From an uncultured Allomuricauda sp. (GTDB lineage Bacteria; Bacteroidota; Bacteroidia; Flavobacteriales; Flavobacteriaceae): a DNA stretch of 64,000 nucleotides. The stretch covers positions 992,001-1,056,000 of the forward strand of contig NZ_CANLYK010000001.1 of assembly GCF_947495325.1 (NCBI RefSeq), written 5' to 3'. How positions within the stretch are numbered: position 1 is the stretch's first letter; each line of letters begins with the position of its first letter. The translations under genes and the position numbers were made by a program. The notes below the pieces were generated by a model, which was not told the origin of the DNA, ran no database searches, and worked only from the letters and a program-made list of their open reading frames with translations. Positions 40,600 to 49,383 of this stretch are shown in pieces.

Positions 40600-41394
40600 A
40601 TGAAGCTGAGGAGGTTACATTATTCAATATTTTATTTGGCATTATTAATTAATCAAGGCTGTACCATGGTGAATGTATCAATAAGTGAAAAGAGAAATCC
40701 AATTCCACAACAAGTGACTATTGGTGAAAATATAGTTTTAACAACTTGGGGTGCAATCAAAGTGAACCAATCACACTTTTTCCCTTCCAGTTTTCAATTG
40801 AAAATTGACAATAAGATTATTTATATCGACCCAGTAGGAGTTGGGAAAACAGAGCAAGCGGATTATATTTTGATAACCCACGCCCATCCAGACCATTTCT
40901 CGATGGAGGATATCGAGAACCTTCTTAAAGATGAAACGATCATAATTTGTTCAAAAGGGGTTTCAAAAAAGCTGAAAAGTATCTCGAACAAAATAAAAAC
41001 AGTAAGACCTAAAGAGCAGTTAAAATTTGAAGATATTAATGTTGAGACAACTTTGGCTTACAATACAAAATCAGTCTTTTTATGGATAAAGGCACATCCA
41101 AAATCAAAAGAAAATGTTGGTTATATCATTACAATGAAAAATGGATTAAGGATTTACCATGCCGGCGACACTGACTATATTCCTGAAATGAAGGAATTAA
41201 ACGATATTGAGGTTGCCTTGATACCCATTGGTGGTGATAACCTAACAATGAATGAAGAAGAGGCAGCTGAGATAATAAATAAAATCAAGCCAAAACTAGC
41301 TATTCCAATGCACTATGAAATCAAAAACAAAACAGAATTAAACAGGTTTGAAGCTTTAGTTAACGAAAAAACCAAGGTAGTTAAATTAGATTAG
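40600..41394 (+). CDS. MBL-fold metallo-hydrolase
   Basis: Protein of 264 residues. The N-terminus has a signal with a lipobox-like INQGC, so it may be a lipoprotein. The hydrolase core has YILITHAHPDHFSMEDIENL near 89-108 (the HxHxDH metal motif), IYHAGDTDYIPEMKEL near 185-200 and AIPMHYE near 242-248. It belongs to the UlaG/YfdN-like subgroup that often cleaves nucleotides or lipid-like phosphodiesters. Substrate unknown. Next to an RsgA-type gene, 17 bases apart. Confidence 0.87.
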   Translation: MKLRRLHYSIFYLALLINQGCTMVNVSISEKRNPIPQQVTIGENIVLTTWGAIKVNQSHFFPSSFQLKIDNKIIYIDPVGVGKTEQADYILITHAHPDHFSMEDIENLLKDETIIICSKGVSKKLKSISNKIKTVRPKEQLKFEDINVETTLAYNTKSVFLWIKAHPKSKENVGYIITMKNGLRIYHAGDTDYIPEMKELNDIEVALIPIGGDNLTMNEEEAAEIINKIKPKLAIPMHYEIKNKTELNRFEALVNEKTKVVKLD

Positions 41395-41411
41395 GAAAGT
41401 CAACTAAGAAT

Positions 41412-42491
41412 ATGGAGATCAATATGACAATTCAAGATTTGGGATATAATGATAATTTCGAAAAATTAAGAATAGATAATAATCTTGAGGGCTTTGAAAT
41501 TGGACGTGTAATAGCCCAACATAGGGAAAGATATATTGTGAAGAATGAAAAGGGGGAATTTGAAGCTGAAATCACAGGGAATTTAAGGTTTACTGCCAAA
41601 AGTAATATAGATTTTCCAGCCGTTGGAGATTGGGTTTCTTTGATAAATTATGAGGCTGATTTTGCAATCATCCATAGTATCTTACCAAGAATTTCTGTTC
41701 TTTCAAGGCGGGCAGTTAGCAAGTTTGGTGAACTGCAAATAATTGCTTGTAATATCGATTACGCGCTAATTGTACAATCGGTAAATAGAGATTTTAACAT
41801 AAACCGATTGGAACGGTATTTAACCCTTTGCCGCGCCTCCAAGATTGAACCGATATTTGTTATAACCAAAACTGACTTGATTGACGAGGAGAACTTAAAT
41901 GATTTGCTCAACAAAATTAAAATCAGGGTTAAAAGAGTTCCTTTCGTACATGTGAGTAATGAAACACAAGCGGGGATGGAAGAATTGAAAAAGCTTCTTT
42001 ATAAAGGAAAAACATATTGTCTTCTTGGATCATCAGGTGTTGGAAAATCCTCTCTTATAAATAGTTTGAGCGGAGAAAATAGAATGAAAACAGCGACTAT
42101 TAGCGAAAGTATTGATAGAGGTAAACACATTACAACACACCGAGAGTTAATCTCAATGGCAAATGGTGCGATACTTATTGACAATCCAGGAATGCGTGAA
42201 GTTGGTATCACAGATAGTTCAAGTGGGCTAGAAAGTACATTTGAAAGAATATATGACTTGGCACAAAATTGTAAGTTTACGGATTGCACCCACACCTCTG
42301 AAAGTGATTGCGCTATTAAAGCGGCTATAGAAAATGGACAAATAGACCGATCATATTTCGAAAACTATTTGAAAATGGAACGAGAAAAAGAATACTATGA
42401 ATCAACTGTCGCTGAAAAACGTAAAAAGGATAAAGATTTTGGAAAAATGATAAATCATTATAAGAATACTAAAAAATCTAACAAGTACTAG
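41412..42491 (+). CDS. rsgA: RsgA-type ribosome small-subunit-dependent GTPase
   Basis: Protein of 359 residues of the circularly permuted GTPase family: OB domain at about 25-85, G4 TKTDLID near 155-161, G1 LLGSSGVGKSSLINSLSGEN near 205-224, G3 DNPGMREVG near 257-265, and a zinc motif CKFTDCTHTSESDC with the expected Cys/His pattern. It assists 30S maturation. The N-terminal ATG at 41412 or the one 4 codons later can start it. It lies in an AT-rich run with a TetR-like and an MBL gene and so may be an accessory second copy; whether the genome has another cannot be seen here. Confidence 0.88.
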   Translation: MEINMTIQDLGYNDNFEKLRIDNNLEGFEIGRVIAQHRERYIVKNEKGEFEAEITGNLRFTAKSNIDFPAVGDWVSLINYEADFAIIHSILPRISVLSRRAVSKFGELQIIACNIDYALIVQSVNRDFNINRLERYLTLCRASKIEPIFVITKTDLIDEENLNDLLNKIKIRVKRVPFVHVSNETQAGMEELKKLLYKGKTYCLLGSSGVGKSSLINSLSGENRMKTATISESIDRGKHITTHRELISMANGAILIDNPGMREVGITDSSSGLESTFERIYDLAQNCKFTDCTHTSESDCAIKAAIENGQIDRSYFENYLKMEREKEYYESTVAEKRKKDKDFGKMINHYKNTKKSNKY

Positions 42492-42567
42492 GCACTACAA
42501 CGTATATAAAACATAAATAGTGAACCCGAAAAAATTATGTTTCCAAAACAGAATAAGGGTAAAAAAC

Positions 42568-43524
42568 TTACTTGCTTTCGCCTGTACTTCTATAATACCC
42601 CTTGTTAGGGATTTCAATAACATATTTTTTCCGTGAACTATTGTTCAAGTGTGGCTCACGCAACCAAGGGTTGTGTCTTTTTAAAATTTTGTAATTGATT
42701 TCATATTCCTTAGCAAAATCAGCCCAACTGGCAACTGGTTCATCAATTTCAACCGTAAATGTGGGGACTGCTTTATAGAAATCGCCTTTCTCCACATCAA
42801 ACCCATATTCATCAGGGTTGGAGAGGATTTCCTTAAGTGCCAAAATCCTAAAAACATAGCGCCCAGTTTCCTGTCCCAACAATAAATCGTAATAATCATC
42901 AACCTTTTGGATATTCATGTATTTCTGAATACCAGCCGGTCCCGCATTATAGGCGGCGGCGGTCAAAGTCCAGCTGCCAAAACGGTTTTTCCATTTTTTA
43001 ATGTAATCGCAGGCCGCTTGCGTAGACTTTCTAATATGATACCGCTCGTCAACATTGGCATTTACCTCTAAACCATATTCTTTACCAGTTGCTCTCATAA
43101 AGTGCCACATTCCTGCTGCACCTTTGGGCGAAGCAACATCTATCAATGCGCTTTCAGCAACGGCTAAATATTTAAAATCGTCTGGAACTCCATTTTTTGC
43201 GAGAATTGGCTCTATAATGGGGAAGTATTTATTGGCACGTTTCATTAACAGCAATGCATTGGATTGCCAATAGGTATTCACCAAAAATTCCCGGTCTACC
43301 CTTTCCATAATTTCCGGGTCTTCAAAAGGCACCGGTTCTCCTGCAAAATTTAGATCTTTTGGAATCTCAATTGCGCTTATTTGATAGCCATCTGACACAT
43401 TCTTATCCACAACCTCCTGTTTTGTTTCCTCCTTGGGAGCTGAATCGGCCTGTATGGCAAAGACAAGACTTCCTATTACAACAACCAATCCAATTACGGC
43501 CAAGATATTTTTTATGTGCTTCAT
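42568..43524 (-). CDS. Lytic transglycosylase (SLT family) with LysM-like tail
   Basis: Protein of 318 residues from the ATG at 43524 (the longer frame begins at a TTG). Signal or membrane anchor at 5-25. The SLT domain holds LAVAESALIDVASPKGAAGM with the catalytic Glu, and YNAGPAGIQKYM, both typical of MltD/Slt70-like enzymes. The last 60 residues (SWADFAKEYEINYKILKRHN) look like a LysM-type repeat. It cleaves peptidoglycan glycan strands in the periplasm. Next to an alpha/beta hydrolase on the same strand. Confidence 0.92.
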   Translation of the reverse strand: MKHIKNILAVIGLVVVIGSLVFAIQADSAPKEETKQEVVDKNVSDGYQISAIEIPKDLNFAGEPVPFEDPEIMERVDREFLVNTYWQSNALLLMKRANKYFPIIEPILAKNGVPDDFKYLAVAESALIDVASPKGAAGMWHFMRATGKEYGLEVNANVDERYHIRKSTQAACDYIKKWKNRFGSWTLTAAAYNAGPAGIQKYMNIQKVDDYYDLLLGQETGRYVFRILALKEILSNPDEYGFDVEKGDFYKAVPTFTVEIDEPVASWADFAKEYEINYKILKRHNPWLREPHLNNSSRKKYVIEIPNKGYYRSTGESK

Positions 43525-43555
43525 GCTGTCCAAATATTAATGTTAGATAAAGATA

Positions 43556-44233
43556 CTATATAGAACTGCCTTCTTCTAAAATAATTGCAGGTAGGTTTTC
43601 ATTAAACCATTTTGCCCTATGTATTATCATGGTATGTGTGCCATTTTTAACTGCGATACAGCCTTTAATATTCGATATGGGAAACACTGGGTCCGATTCG
43701 CCATGAATATGAACCAGATTGTTTGGAGGATGCTTTTGTTGCCAGTTAACAATATTGTCTATGGCCCAATCCATATAATACTTATCCCGAACAGAAAGGT
43801 ATTTTTCATACAATTCAAGCCGCTTTGTTACCGTTTCTCCAAAAGCATATTTTGCCAATAGCTCTACATTGTTTACAAGGCCGGTAGGGAGCAGTTTATG
43901 TGCTTTGGTATACTTTGCGAACAGCATTTTTTTTGGCAGTTCCGTATGGCTCTTTACGCAAGAAACGCCTATTATCTTTTTTGTCTTTATATACTTGGCC
44001 ATCTCCTGTACTAGCATTCCTCCAAATGATACTCCCAACAATACTGGGTTTTCATGAGAGACATTACTGCACATTTTTTGGGCATACTCAGAAAACGTCA
44101 TTCCCTTTTCAGGGGTAACCCATTCCAGTTTATGCACTGTAAAGGTGTTGCTATCCAACTTTATACCATCAAATATGGAAGGATTGGCAGCCATCCCAGG
44201 CATAAGGTATATATGAATTTTATTATCGGGCAT
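43556..44233 (-). CDS. Alpha/beta hydrolase
   Basis: Protein of 225 residues with the nucleophile elbow LLGVSFGGMLVQEM near 66-79, the acid residue region VHIHGESDPVFP near 176-187 and the catalytic His in NGTHTMIIH near 197-205. The fold begins HIYLMPGMAANPSIFDG. Substrate unknown. It lies 32 bases upstream of the lytic transglycosylase gene on the same strand. Confidence 0.9.
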   Translation of the reverse strand: MPDNKIHIYLMPGMAANPSIFDGIKLDSNTFTVHKLEWVTPEKGMTFSEYAQKMCSNVSHENPVLLGVSFGGMLVQEMAKYIKTKKIIGVSCVKSHTELPKKMLFAKYTKAHKLLPTGLVNNVELLAKYAFGETVTKRLELYEKYLSVRDKYYMDWAIDNIVNWQQKHPPNNLVHIHGESDPVFPISNIKGCIAVKNGTHTMIIHRAKWFNENLPAIILEEGSSI

Positions 44234-44390
44234 TTCTTACCTAATATCGATTAGGCTAGGAAATTAGCAATTTTTTGACTAATTTTGTCTCCCTTTTGCA
44301 CAAAGACCCACTTATATATGTGCAACTAGAACCGAGAATTACAATTACCACTTCGGTAATTACTTATGAGTTAATTTAAAACGATACTAT

Positions 44391-44684
44391 ATGACAGAAA
44401 TGGAAATTAATGACAATAGTTTCTTGCGCCAATTTGAAACTAAGGTTGATGGGCATTTAGCTAAAATTGAATACTCCTCCCAAGAGCGTAAGGTATTTTT
44501 AACCAAACTAGTAATACCTGAAGAAATTACCCAGGATGGCTTCAAAGAAACTTTTATTAAAGCCGTTTTGCATGAAATCCAAGAAAAAAATCTAAGAGTT
44601 GTTCCTACTAGCCCTCATATAGCAGGTTTTTTAAGAAAGAACAGACAATATAAAGAGATGCTTCCAGTAGGCATACGCATTTAA
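44391..44684 (+). CDS. GNAT-like N-acetyltransferase, short (COG2388 type)
   Basis: Protein of 97 residues with FETKVDGHLAKIEYSSQERK, then FLTKLVIPEEITQDGFKETF and RVVPTSPHIAGFLRKNRQY, the layout of the small NATD1/YjdJ-like acetyltransferases. The first ATG and another four codons later are equally possible. It has its own terminator. Confidence 0.85.
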   Translation: MTEMEINDNSFLRQFETKVDGHLAKIEYSSQERKVFLTKLVIPEEITQDGFKETFIKAVLHEIQEKNLRVVPTSPHIAGFLRKNRQYKEMLPVGIRI

Positions 44685-44707
44685 TCACAAGATGTCAAAT
44701 TATAAAG

Positions 44708-44733
44708 AACCTCCCATATTGGGAGGTTTTTTT
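44708..44733. terminator. Terminator of the acetyltransferase gene
   Basis: AACCTCCC pairs with GGGAGGTT (44708-44715 with 44721-44728), followed by seven T on the plus strand. The T-run touches the stop of the convergent mtaB gene. Confidence 0.9.
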
Positions 44734-46060
44734 ATGCCAAGATTTTAGTTGAAACGAACTCCAGGCGCACCAAACCATCTTCATCAATCTCAGTAAGTTC
44801 CACTTCGTGCAGGGTATTTACCAACTCAGGATTCCAGGGACACTTTACTTTTACGTAGTTTTCTGTAAAGCCATGAATGTAGCCCGATTTGTTTTCACCT
44901 TCAAAAAGCACTGTTCGTTTAGTACCAATTTGAGTTTCGTAAAAAGCCCTTCTCTTTTTTGCTGAAAGTCCGCGTAACATTTTACTGCGCTTGCTCCGAA
45001 CATTTTTAGGAACAACATTTTCCATCTCCGCAGCCACAGTATTATCCCGTTCCGAATAGGTGAAGACATGTAAATACGAAATGTCCAGTTCGTTCAAAAA
45101 ATGATACGTTTCCAAAAAGTGCTCATCGGTTTCACCTGGAAAACCAACAATAACATCTACCCCAATACAAGCATGGGGCATGGTTTGTTTTATTCTATTT
45201 ACCCTATCCACATATAAATTGGATAAATACCTACGTCGCATCAATTTTAGGATATGGTCGCTACCACTTTGTAACGGAATATGAAAATGCGGAACAAAGC
45301 TATTGCTCTGGGAAACAAAATCAATGGTTTCATTTTTAAGCAAGTTAGGCTCTATGGATGAAATTCGTAACCGATGAATCCCCTCTACCCCATCCAAGGC
45401 TTTCACCAAGTCCAAAAAAGTATGTTCATGCCTTTTGTTTCCAAACTCTCCCTTGCCATAATCCCCAATATTTACCCCGGTCAAAACAATCTCTTTGATG
45501 CCTTGAGCAGAAATTTCTGCGGCATTCTTGAGCACATTTTCTAAAGTATCACTTCGTGATATACCTCGCGCCAAAGGAATGGTGCAATAGGTGCATTTAT
45601 AATCACATCCGTCCTGAACCTTTAAAAAGGCTCTTGTTCTGTCACCAATGGCATAACTGCCCACATAAAAATCCGCATCCTCAATTTCACAGGAATGTAC
45701 CTCGCCCCTATCATTTTTGGTAAGGTCGTTGAGGTAATCAGTAATCTTAAATTTTTCAGTTGCTCCCAACACCAAATCCACACCATCCACTGCAGCCAGC
45801 TCCTCAGGCTTTAGCTGCGCATAGCAACCTACGGCAGCTACGAACGCCTCTGGATTGGCATTTTGTGCCTGTTTTACAATGGTCTTAAAGCGTTTATCCG
45901 CATTCTCCGTAACGGAACAGGTATTGATCACATAAATATCCGCATGCTCGGAAAAGTCCACGCGTTCAAACCCCTCCCCCGTAAAACTTCTGGCAATAGT
46001 GGAAGTTTCAGAGAAGTTAAGCTTGCAACCTAATGTATAAAAAGCGACTTTTTTGCTCAT
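44732..46060 (-). CDS. mtaB: tRNA t6A37 methylthiotransferase
   Basis: Protein of 442 residues. MKKVAFYTLGCKLNFSE-like N-terminus (VAFYTLGCKLNFSETSTIAR), an NTCSVT cluster near 47-52 and VGCYAQ near 81-86 for the auxiliary cluster, and the radical SAM motif QDGCDYKCTYCTIP near 148-161, then LTGVNIGDYG and GFPGETDEHF. The TRAM domain ends the protein. It adds a methylthio group to t6A37 of tRNAs. Divergent from the sugar isomerase-like gene; a TAACTTTG -7 element lies at 46093-46086. Confidence 0.95.
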   Translation of the reverse strand: MSKKVAFYTLGCKLNFSETSTIARSFTGEGFERVDFSEHADIYVINTCSVTENADKRFKTIVKQAQNANPEAFVAAVGCYAQLKPEELAAVDGVDLVLGATEKFKITDYLNDLTKNDRGEVHSCEIEDADFYVGSYAIGDRTRAFLKVQDGCDYKCTYCTIPLARGISRSDTLENVLKNAAEISAQGIKEIVLTGVNIGDYGKGEFGNKRHEHTFLDLVKALDGVEGIHRLRISSIEPNLLKNETIDFVSQSNSFVPHFHIPLQSGSDHILKLMRRRYLSNLYVDRVNRIKQTMPHACIGVDVIVGFPGETDEHFLETYHFLNELDISYLHVFTYSERDNTVAAEMENVVPKNVRSKRSKMLRGLSAKKRRAFYETQIGTKRTVLFEGENKSGYIHGFTENYVKVKCPWNPELVNTLHEVELTEIDEDGLVRLEFVSTKILA

Positions 46061-46188
46061 GGCAAACCCCTGATTTTAAGGGCTGCAAAGTTACTAAATT
46101 GATTTGTGTTTTGGTTGTTGCAAATCTTAATTCTAATTGACTTGATTTGTATTGAAAAGTTGATTTTTTCGAATAACTTCGTAATGAT

Positions 46189-47079
46189 ATGAATCGAAGA
46201 GCATTTATTACGCAGTCAGCGGTAGTAGGAAGTTTAGTAATTACGCCCATATCTTGGTCAATGATGAAACAGCCCAAATATAAAATGGGGTATCAGCTCT
46301 ATTCCATCCGTGATGAAATGGCCAAAAATCCAATTGAAACCTTAAATTCACTGAAGGCAATGGGCTATCAAGATTTTGAGATTTATGGATTTGATGATGA
46401 AAAAGGAACCTATTATGGGTTTAAATCAACAGAATTCAAACGAATTTTGGATGATTTAGGGTTATCTGTTACTAGCGGACATTACGGCTTTTCACCCTAT
46501 TTGGAAAAAAGTGAAGATGAAATGAAGCGTTTTGTAGACCGATGCATTGCTGGAGCCAAAGCATTAAACAGCAAATACATAACCTGGCCTTGGATTGCCC
46601 CGGAACAAAGAACAATCGACAACTTCAAGTTGATGTCCCAAAAGTTGAATGTAATTGGGGAACAAATTATAAAAGCTGACCTTGATTTTGCCTACCACAA
46701 TCACGGTTTTGAATTTGAAGATTACGATGGAGAAAATGGTTTTGATATTATTCTTAGTGAAACCGATTCATCCTTGGTTAAACTTGAAATGGATATGTAT
46801 TGGGTAATGCGTTCTTCAAACTATACTCCAAAAGAGTTAATTGATTCCCAACCCGGGCGCTATGTACTATGGCATATTAAGGACATGGACAAGGTGACAC
46901 GGGATTATACTGAATTAGGTAACGGTTCAATTGATTATTTGGAAATACTTCCGGACCCGGTTAAATCAGGACTCGAATACTATTATATAGAACAGGGTGG
47001 GAACTTTACAACAAATTCCATGAAAAGTGCATCTGAAAGTGCTACATATTTCAAGAACAAACTTCAAAAATATTTGTAA
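46189..47079 (+). CDS. Sugar phosphate isomerase/epimerase-like exported protein
   Basis: Protein of 296 residues with a twin-arginine-type N-terminus (MNRRAFITQSAVVGSLVITP), so probably exported folded. The TIM-barrel part has YQLYSIRDEMAKNPIETLNS near 33-52, then LSVTSGHYGF, DFAYHNHGFEFE near 170-181 and LEMDMYWVMRS near 200-210, with the metal-binding His, Glu and Asp positions of the xylose-isomerase-like family. A TTG-N19-TAACTTCG promoter-like pair lies upstream. Substrate unknown, likely a carbohydrate derivative. Confidence 0.88.
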   Translation: MNRRAFITQSAVVGSLVITPISWSMMKQPKYKMGYQLYSIRDEMAKNPIETLNSLKAMGYQDFEIYGFDDEKGTYYGFKSTEFKRILDDLGLSVTSGHYGFSPYLEKSEDEMKRFVDRCIAGAKALNSKYITWPWIAPEQRTIDNFKLMSQKLNVIGEQIIKADLDFAYHNHGFEFEDYDGENGFDIILSETDSSLVKLEMDMYWVMRSSNYTPKELIDSQPGRYVLWHIKDMDKVTRDYTELGNGSIDYLEILPDPVKSGLEYYYIEQGGNFTTNSMKSASESATYFKNKLQKYL

Positions 47080-47128
47080 TCCTTAAAATATAGCAATCAA
47101 TTAAAGACTCAAAGAAACCAAAAAAGTC

Positions 47129-48304
47129 TTAGTAGTTCCGCCACTTTTTGGTCATCTCAAATACATGCTCCAAAATATGGGCTTCTTTTTCATCAAACCC
47201 AATTCCCCTTCTCTTCATCATTTCGGTAGCAACTTCAAATGCTTTTTTAGGCAGAAACCTGGTAAAACCAGAAGCTCCGCCCCAACTATAACTAGGAATA
47301 AAATTCCTAGGATAACCACTTCCAAAAATATTGGCACTTACTCCTACAACTGTTCCCGTATTGAACATGGTATTGATTCCACATTTACTATGGTCACCCA
47401 TCATTAGCCCACAAAACTGAAGTCCGGTCCTTGCAAAACCCTCGGTTTGGTAACTCCATAAACGCACCTCTGCATAATTGTTCTTCATATTGGAAGTATT
47501 GGTGTCAGCACCCATATTGCACCACTCACCCAGGACCGAATTGCCCAAAAATCCTTCATGTCCTTTATTGGAAAAACCAAACAGGACCGAATTATTAACC
47601 TCTCCACCTAATCTGCAATGTGGACCTGCGGTAGTTGGACCATAGATCTTTGTTCCAATTTTTAAAATGGCATTGTTGCAAAGCGCAAAAGCTCCCCGTA
47701 TGGTACAGTTTTCCATAACCTCCGCACCTTTCCCTATATATATTGGTCCTGTTGATGCATTTAAGATGCTAAATTCTACTTTGGCCCCCTCCTCAAGGAA
47801 AATATTTTCGGGATTAACCACCTGGTTGGTGTTGGAAATTGTTTGGCTCTTTCTTCCCTTGGTAATTAAATCAAAATCTGCCTGAATTGCCTCTCCGTTT
47901 TTAGAAAATATATCCCAAGTATTTTTAATCGTGAGACCGTCAAAAGAAAAATCAATTGATTTGTAATTTGAAGCCTCAAATTGTTCATGGACATCCTTGG
48001 TTATATAAGTAATATATTCTTCCCCATCCATTAAAGCTTCACCATTTTTCAAGTCTTTAATTGCCTGAATTAAATTGGGAGTGGGTATATAACCTGCATT
48101 GATTACAACATTTTCAGAAGCAGTGGCCAATGGAAACTTATCCGATAGATAGTCCTCGGTTTTAAAACTCACGGAAGTATTAAGGTACTTTTCCCATTTT
48201 TCCCGAATGGTCAAGATTCCTATTCTAATTTCTGCTACCGGTCTTGTGAATGTAAAAGGAAGTAACGATTCTCTTTGTGGTCCGTCAGAAAGAATATAGC
48301 TCAT
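47129..48304 (-). CDS. GlmU-family putative sugar nucleotidyltransferase
   Basis: Protein of 391 residues. The N-terminal half (RESLLPFTFTRPVAEIRIGI) is a nucleotidyltransferase-like domain; the C-terminal half is a left-handed beta-helix with hexapeptide repeats (IYIGKGAEVMENCTIRGAFA, LKIGTKIYGPTTAGPHCRLG, SNMKNNYAEV). This two-domain form is found throughout Flavobacteriaceae under the name GlmU family. A role in activating a sugar for the envelope is likely but not proven. It is separated by a terminator from L31 upstream. Confidence 0.92.
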   Translation of the reverse strand: MSYILSDGPQRESLLPFTFTRPVAEIRIGILTIREKWEKYLNTSVSFKTEDYLSDKFPLATASENVVINAGYIPTPNLIQAIKDLKNGEALMDGEEYITYITKDVHEQFEASNYKSIDFSFDGLTIKNTWDIFSKNGEAIQADFDLITKGRKSQTISNTNQVVNPENIFLEEGAKVEFSILNASTGPIYIGKGAEVMENCTIRGAFALCNNAILKIGTKIYGPTTAGPHCRLGGEVNNSVLFGFSNKGHEGFLGNSVLGEWCNMGADTNTSNMKNNYAEVRLWSYQTEGFARTGLQFCGLMMGDHSKCGINTMFNTGTVVGVSANIFGSGYPRNFIPSYSWGGASGFTRFLPKKAFEVATEMMKRRGIGFDEKEAHILEHVFEMTKKWRNY

Positions 48305-48330
48305 GGTTGTAGTTTAGAATGTTGTAAAAA

Positions 48331-48362
48331 TAAAAAACGCCCCTGACAATAATCAGAGGCGT
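48331..48362 (-). terminator. Terminator of the L31 gene
   Basis: ACGCCCCTGA (48337-48346) pairs with TCAGAGGCGT (48353-48362), one mismatch, followed on the minus strand by TTTTTTATTTTT. It separates L31 from the downstream GlmU-family gene. Confidence 0.92.
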
Positions 48363-48385
48363 CCAATATTATTAAAAGAAATCGC

Positions 48386-48655
48386 TTATTCTTCGCTTTT
48401 TTCCTCTTTGCTGAACTTCTTGTATTTGTTTTTGAACTTATCAATTCTACCCGCAGTATCCACCAATTTGGTTTTACCAGTATAATATGGATGTGATGTT
48501 CTTGATATCTCCAACTTTATCAAAGGATACTCAACACCATCAACTGTGATATTTTCTTTTGCTTCCGCAGTAGACTTTGTAATAAACACATCGTCATTGG
48601 ACATATCTTTGAAAGCTACCAATCTATAATTCTCTGGGTGTATACCTTTTCTCAT
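48386..48655 (-). CDS. rpmE2: 50S ribosomal protein L31, type B
   Basis: Protein of 89 residues: MRKGIHPENYRLVAFKDMSN, then TVDGVEYPLIKLEISRTSHP and a tail with GKTKLVDTAGRIDKFKNKYK. It lacks the Cys residues of the zinc-binding L31 and has the longer type B form. A strong promoter (48720-48691) and terminator make it monocistronic. Confidence 0.97.
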   Translation of the reverse strand: MRKGIHPENYRLVAFKDMSNDDVFITKSTAEAKENITVDGVEYPLIKLEISRTSHPYYTGKTKLVDTAGRIDKFKNKYKKFSKEEKSEE

Positions 48656-48690
48656 CGTCTTAAAACTTAAATCTCAGATTTTTCGAGGTG

Positions 48691-48720
48691 CAAATTTAAT
48701 AATTTCTTTTATTAGTGCAA
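48691..48720 (-). promoter_or_regulatory. Promoter of the L31 gene
   Basis: On the minus strand TTG (48720-48718), 19 bases, TAAATTTG (48698-48691). Exact consensus. Confidence 0.8.
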
Positions 48721-48819
48721 CCAAAAAGGAGTAAAAAAGAAAAAATCTACCTTAGCATGTAACAAAACATATAAGTTATTCACTAACAAACAACAATCAA
48801 CATATAAATTTATAAAAAC

Positions 48820-49341
48820 ATGGAAGAAAATCAACCAAAAACTGGGAAGTTCTCCTTACAATTTGGCCTAATAGCTGGATTGGTGGGCATTGTATTTGGC
48901 ATAATGCTATACACTATGGATATGCATTATGAAAGAGGTTTTGCAATTCAGGCAGTTCAATTTGGAATTTTGGCCGTATTTGTGGTCATAGCCTTGGTTC
49001 AATACAAAAAAGCAAATGGCGGCTTCATCAAACTGGGGCAAGCTATTAAAATTGGGGCTGGGGTTGGCTTAATTGCAGCAGTTCTTGGCACAATTTATTT
49101 CCTGGTACTTTCAAATGTAATTGAGCCTGATTATATGGATAATATGATGGAAATAGAAAAAGCAAAGACGTTTGCAGCTAATCCAAAAATCACTCAAGAA
49201 CAATGGGATCAGGGAGTGGCATTCCAAAAAAAGTTGTTCCCGGTATTCTTGGCCTTCGGATTGGTAATCAGTGCACTTTTCGGTCTAATTGTTGGACTTA
49301 TTACAGGACTTATCATTAAAAAGGAGGAGACTTCCTACTAA
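48820..49341 (+). CDS. DUF4199-family membrane protein
   Basis: Protein of 173 residues with four membrane helices (FGLIAGLVGIVFGIMLYTM, VQFGILAVFVVIALVQY, GAGVGLIAAVLGTIYFLVLS, FLAFGLVISALFGLIVGLIT). DUF4199 has no assigned function and often precedes a DPM-type glycosyltransferase, as here (42 bases downstream). Confidence 0.9.
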   Translation: MEENQPKTGKFSLQFGLIAGLVGIVFGIMLYTMDMHYERGFAIQAVQFGILAVFVVIALVQYKKANGGFIKLGQAIKIGAGVGLIAAVLGTIYFLVLSNVIEPDYMDNMMEIEKAKTFAANPKITQEQWDQGVAFQKKLFPVFLAFGLVISALFGLIVGLITGLIIKKEETSY

Positions 49342-49383
49342 GGCAAAAATTGCTATTTTTGAAAGGAATTCCAGAAACAGACA

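Noticed and set aside
39737..42567. Genomic island boundaries or integrase remnants around the AT-rich run
   Set aside because: No integrase, tRNA or direct repeat was seen at the edges; only composition and gene content suggest acquisition.
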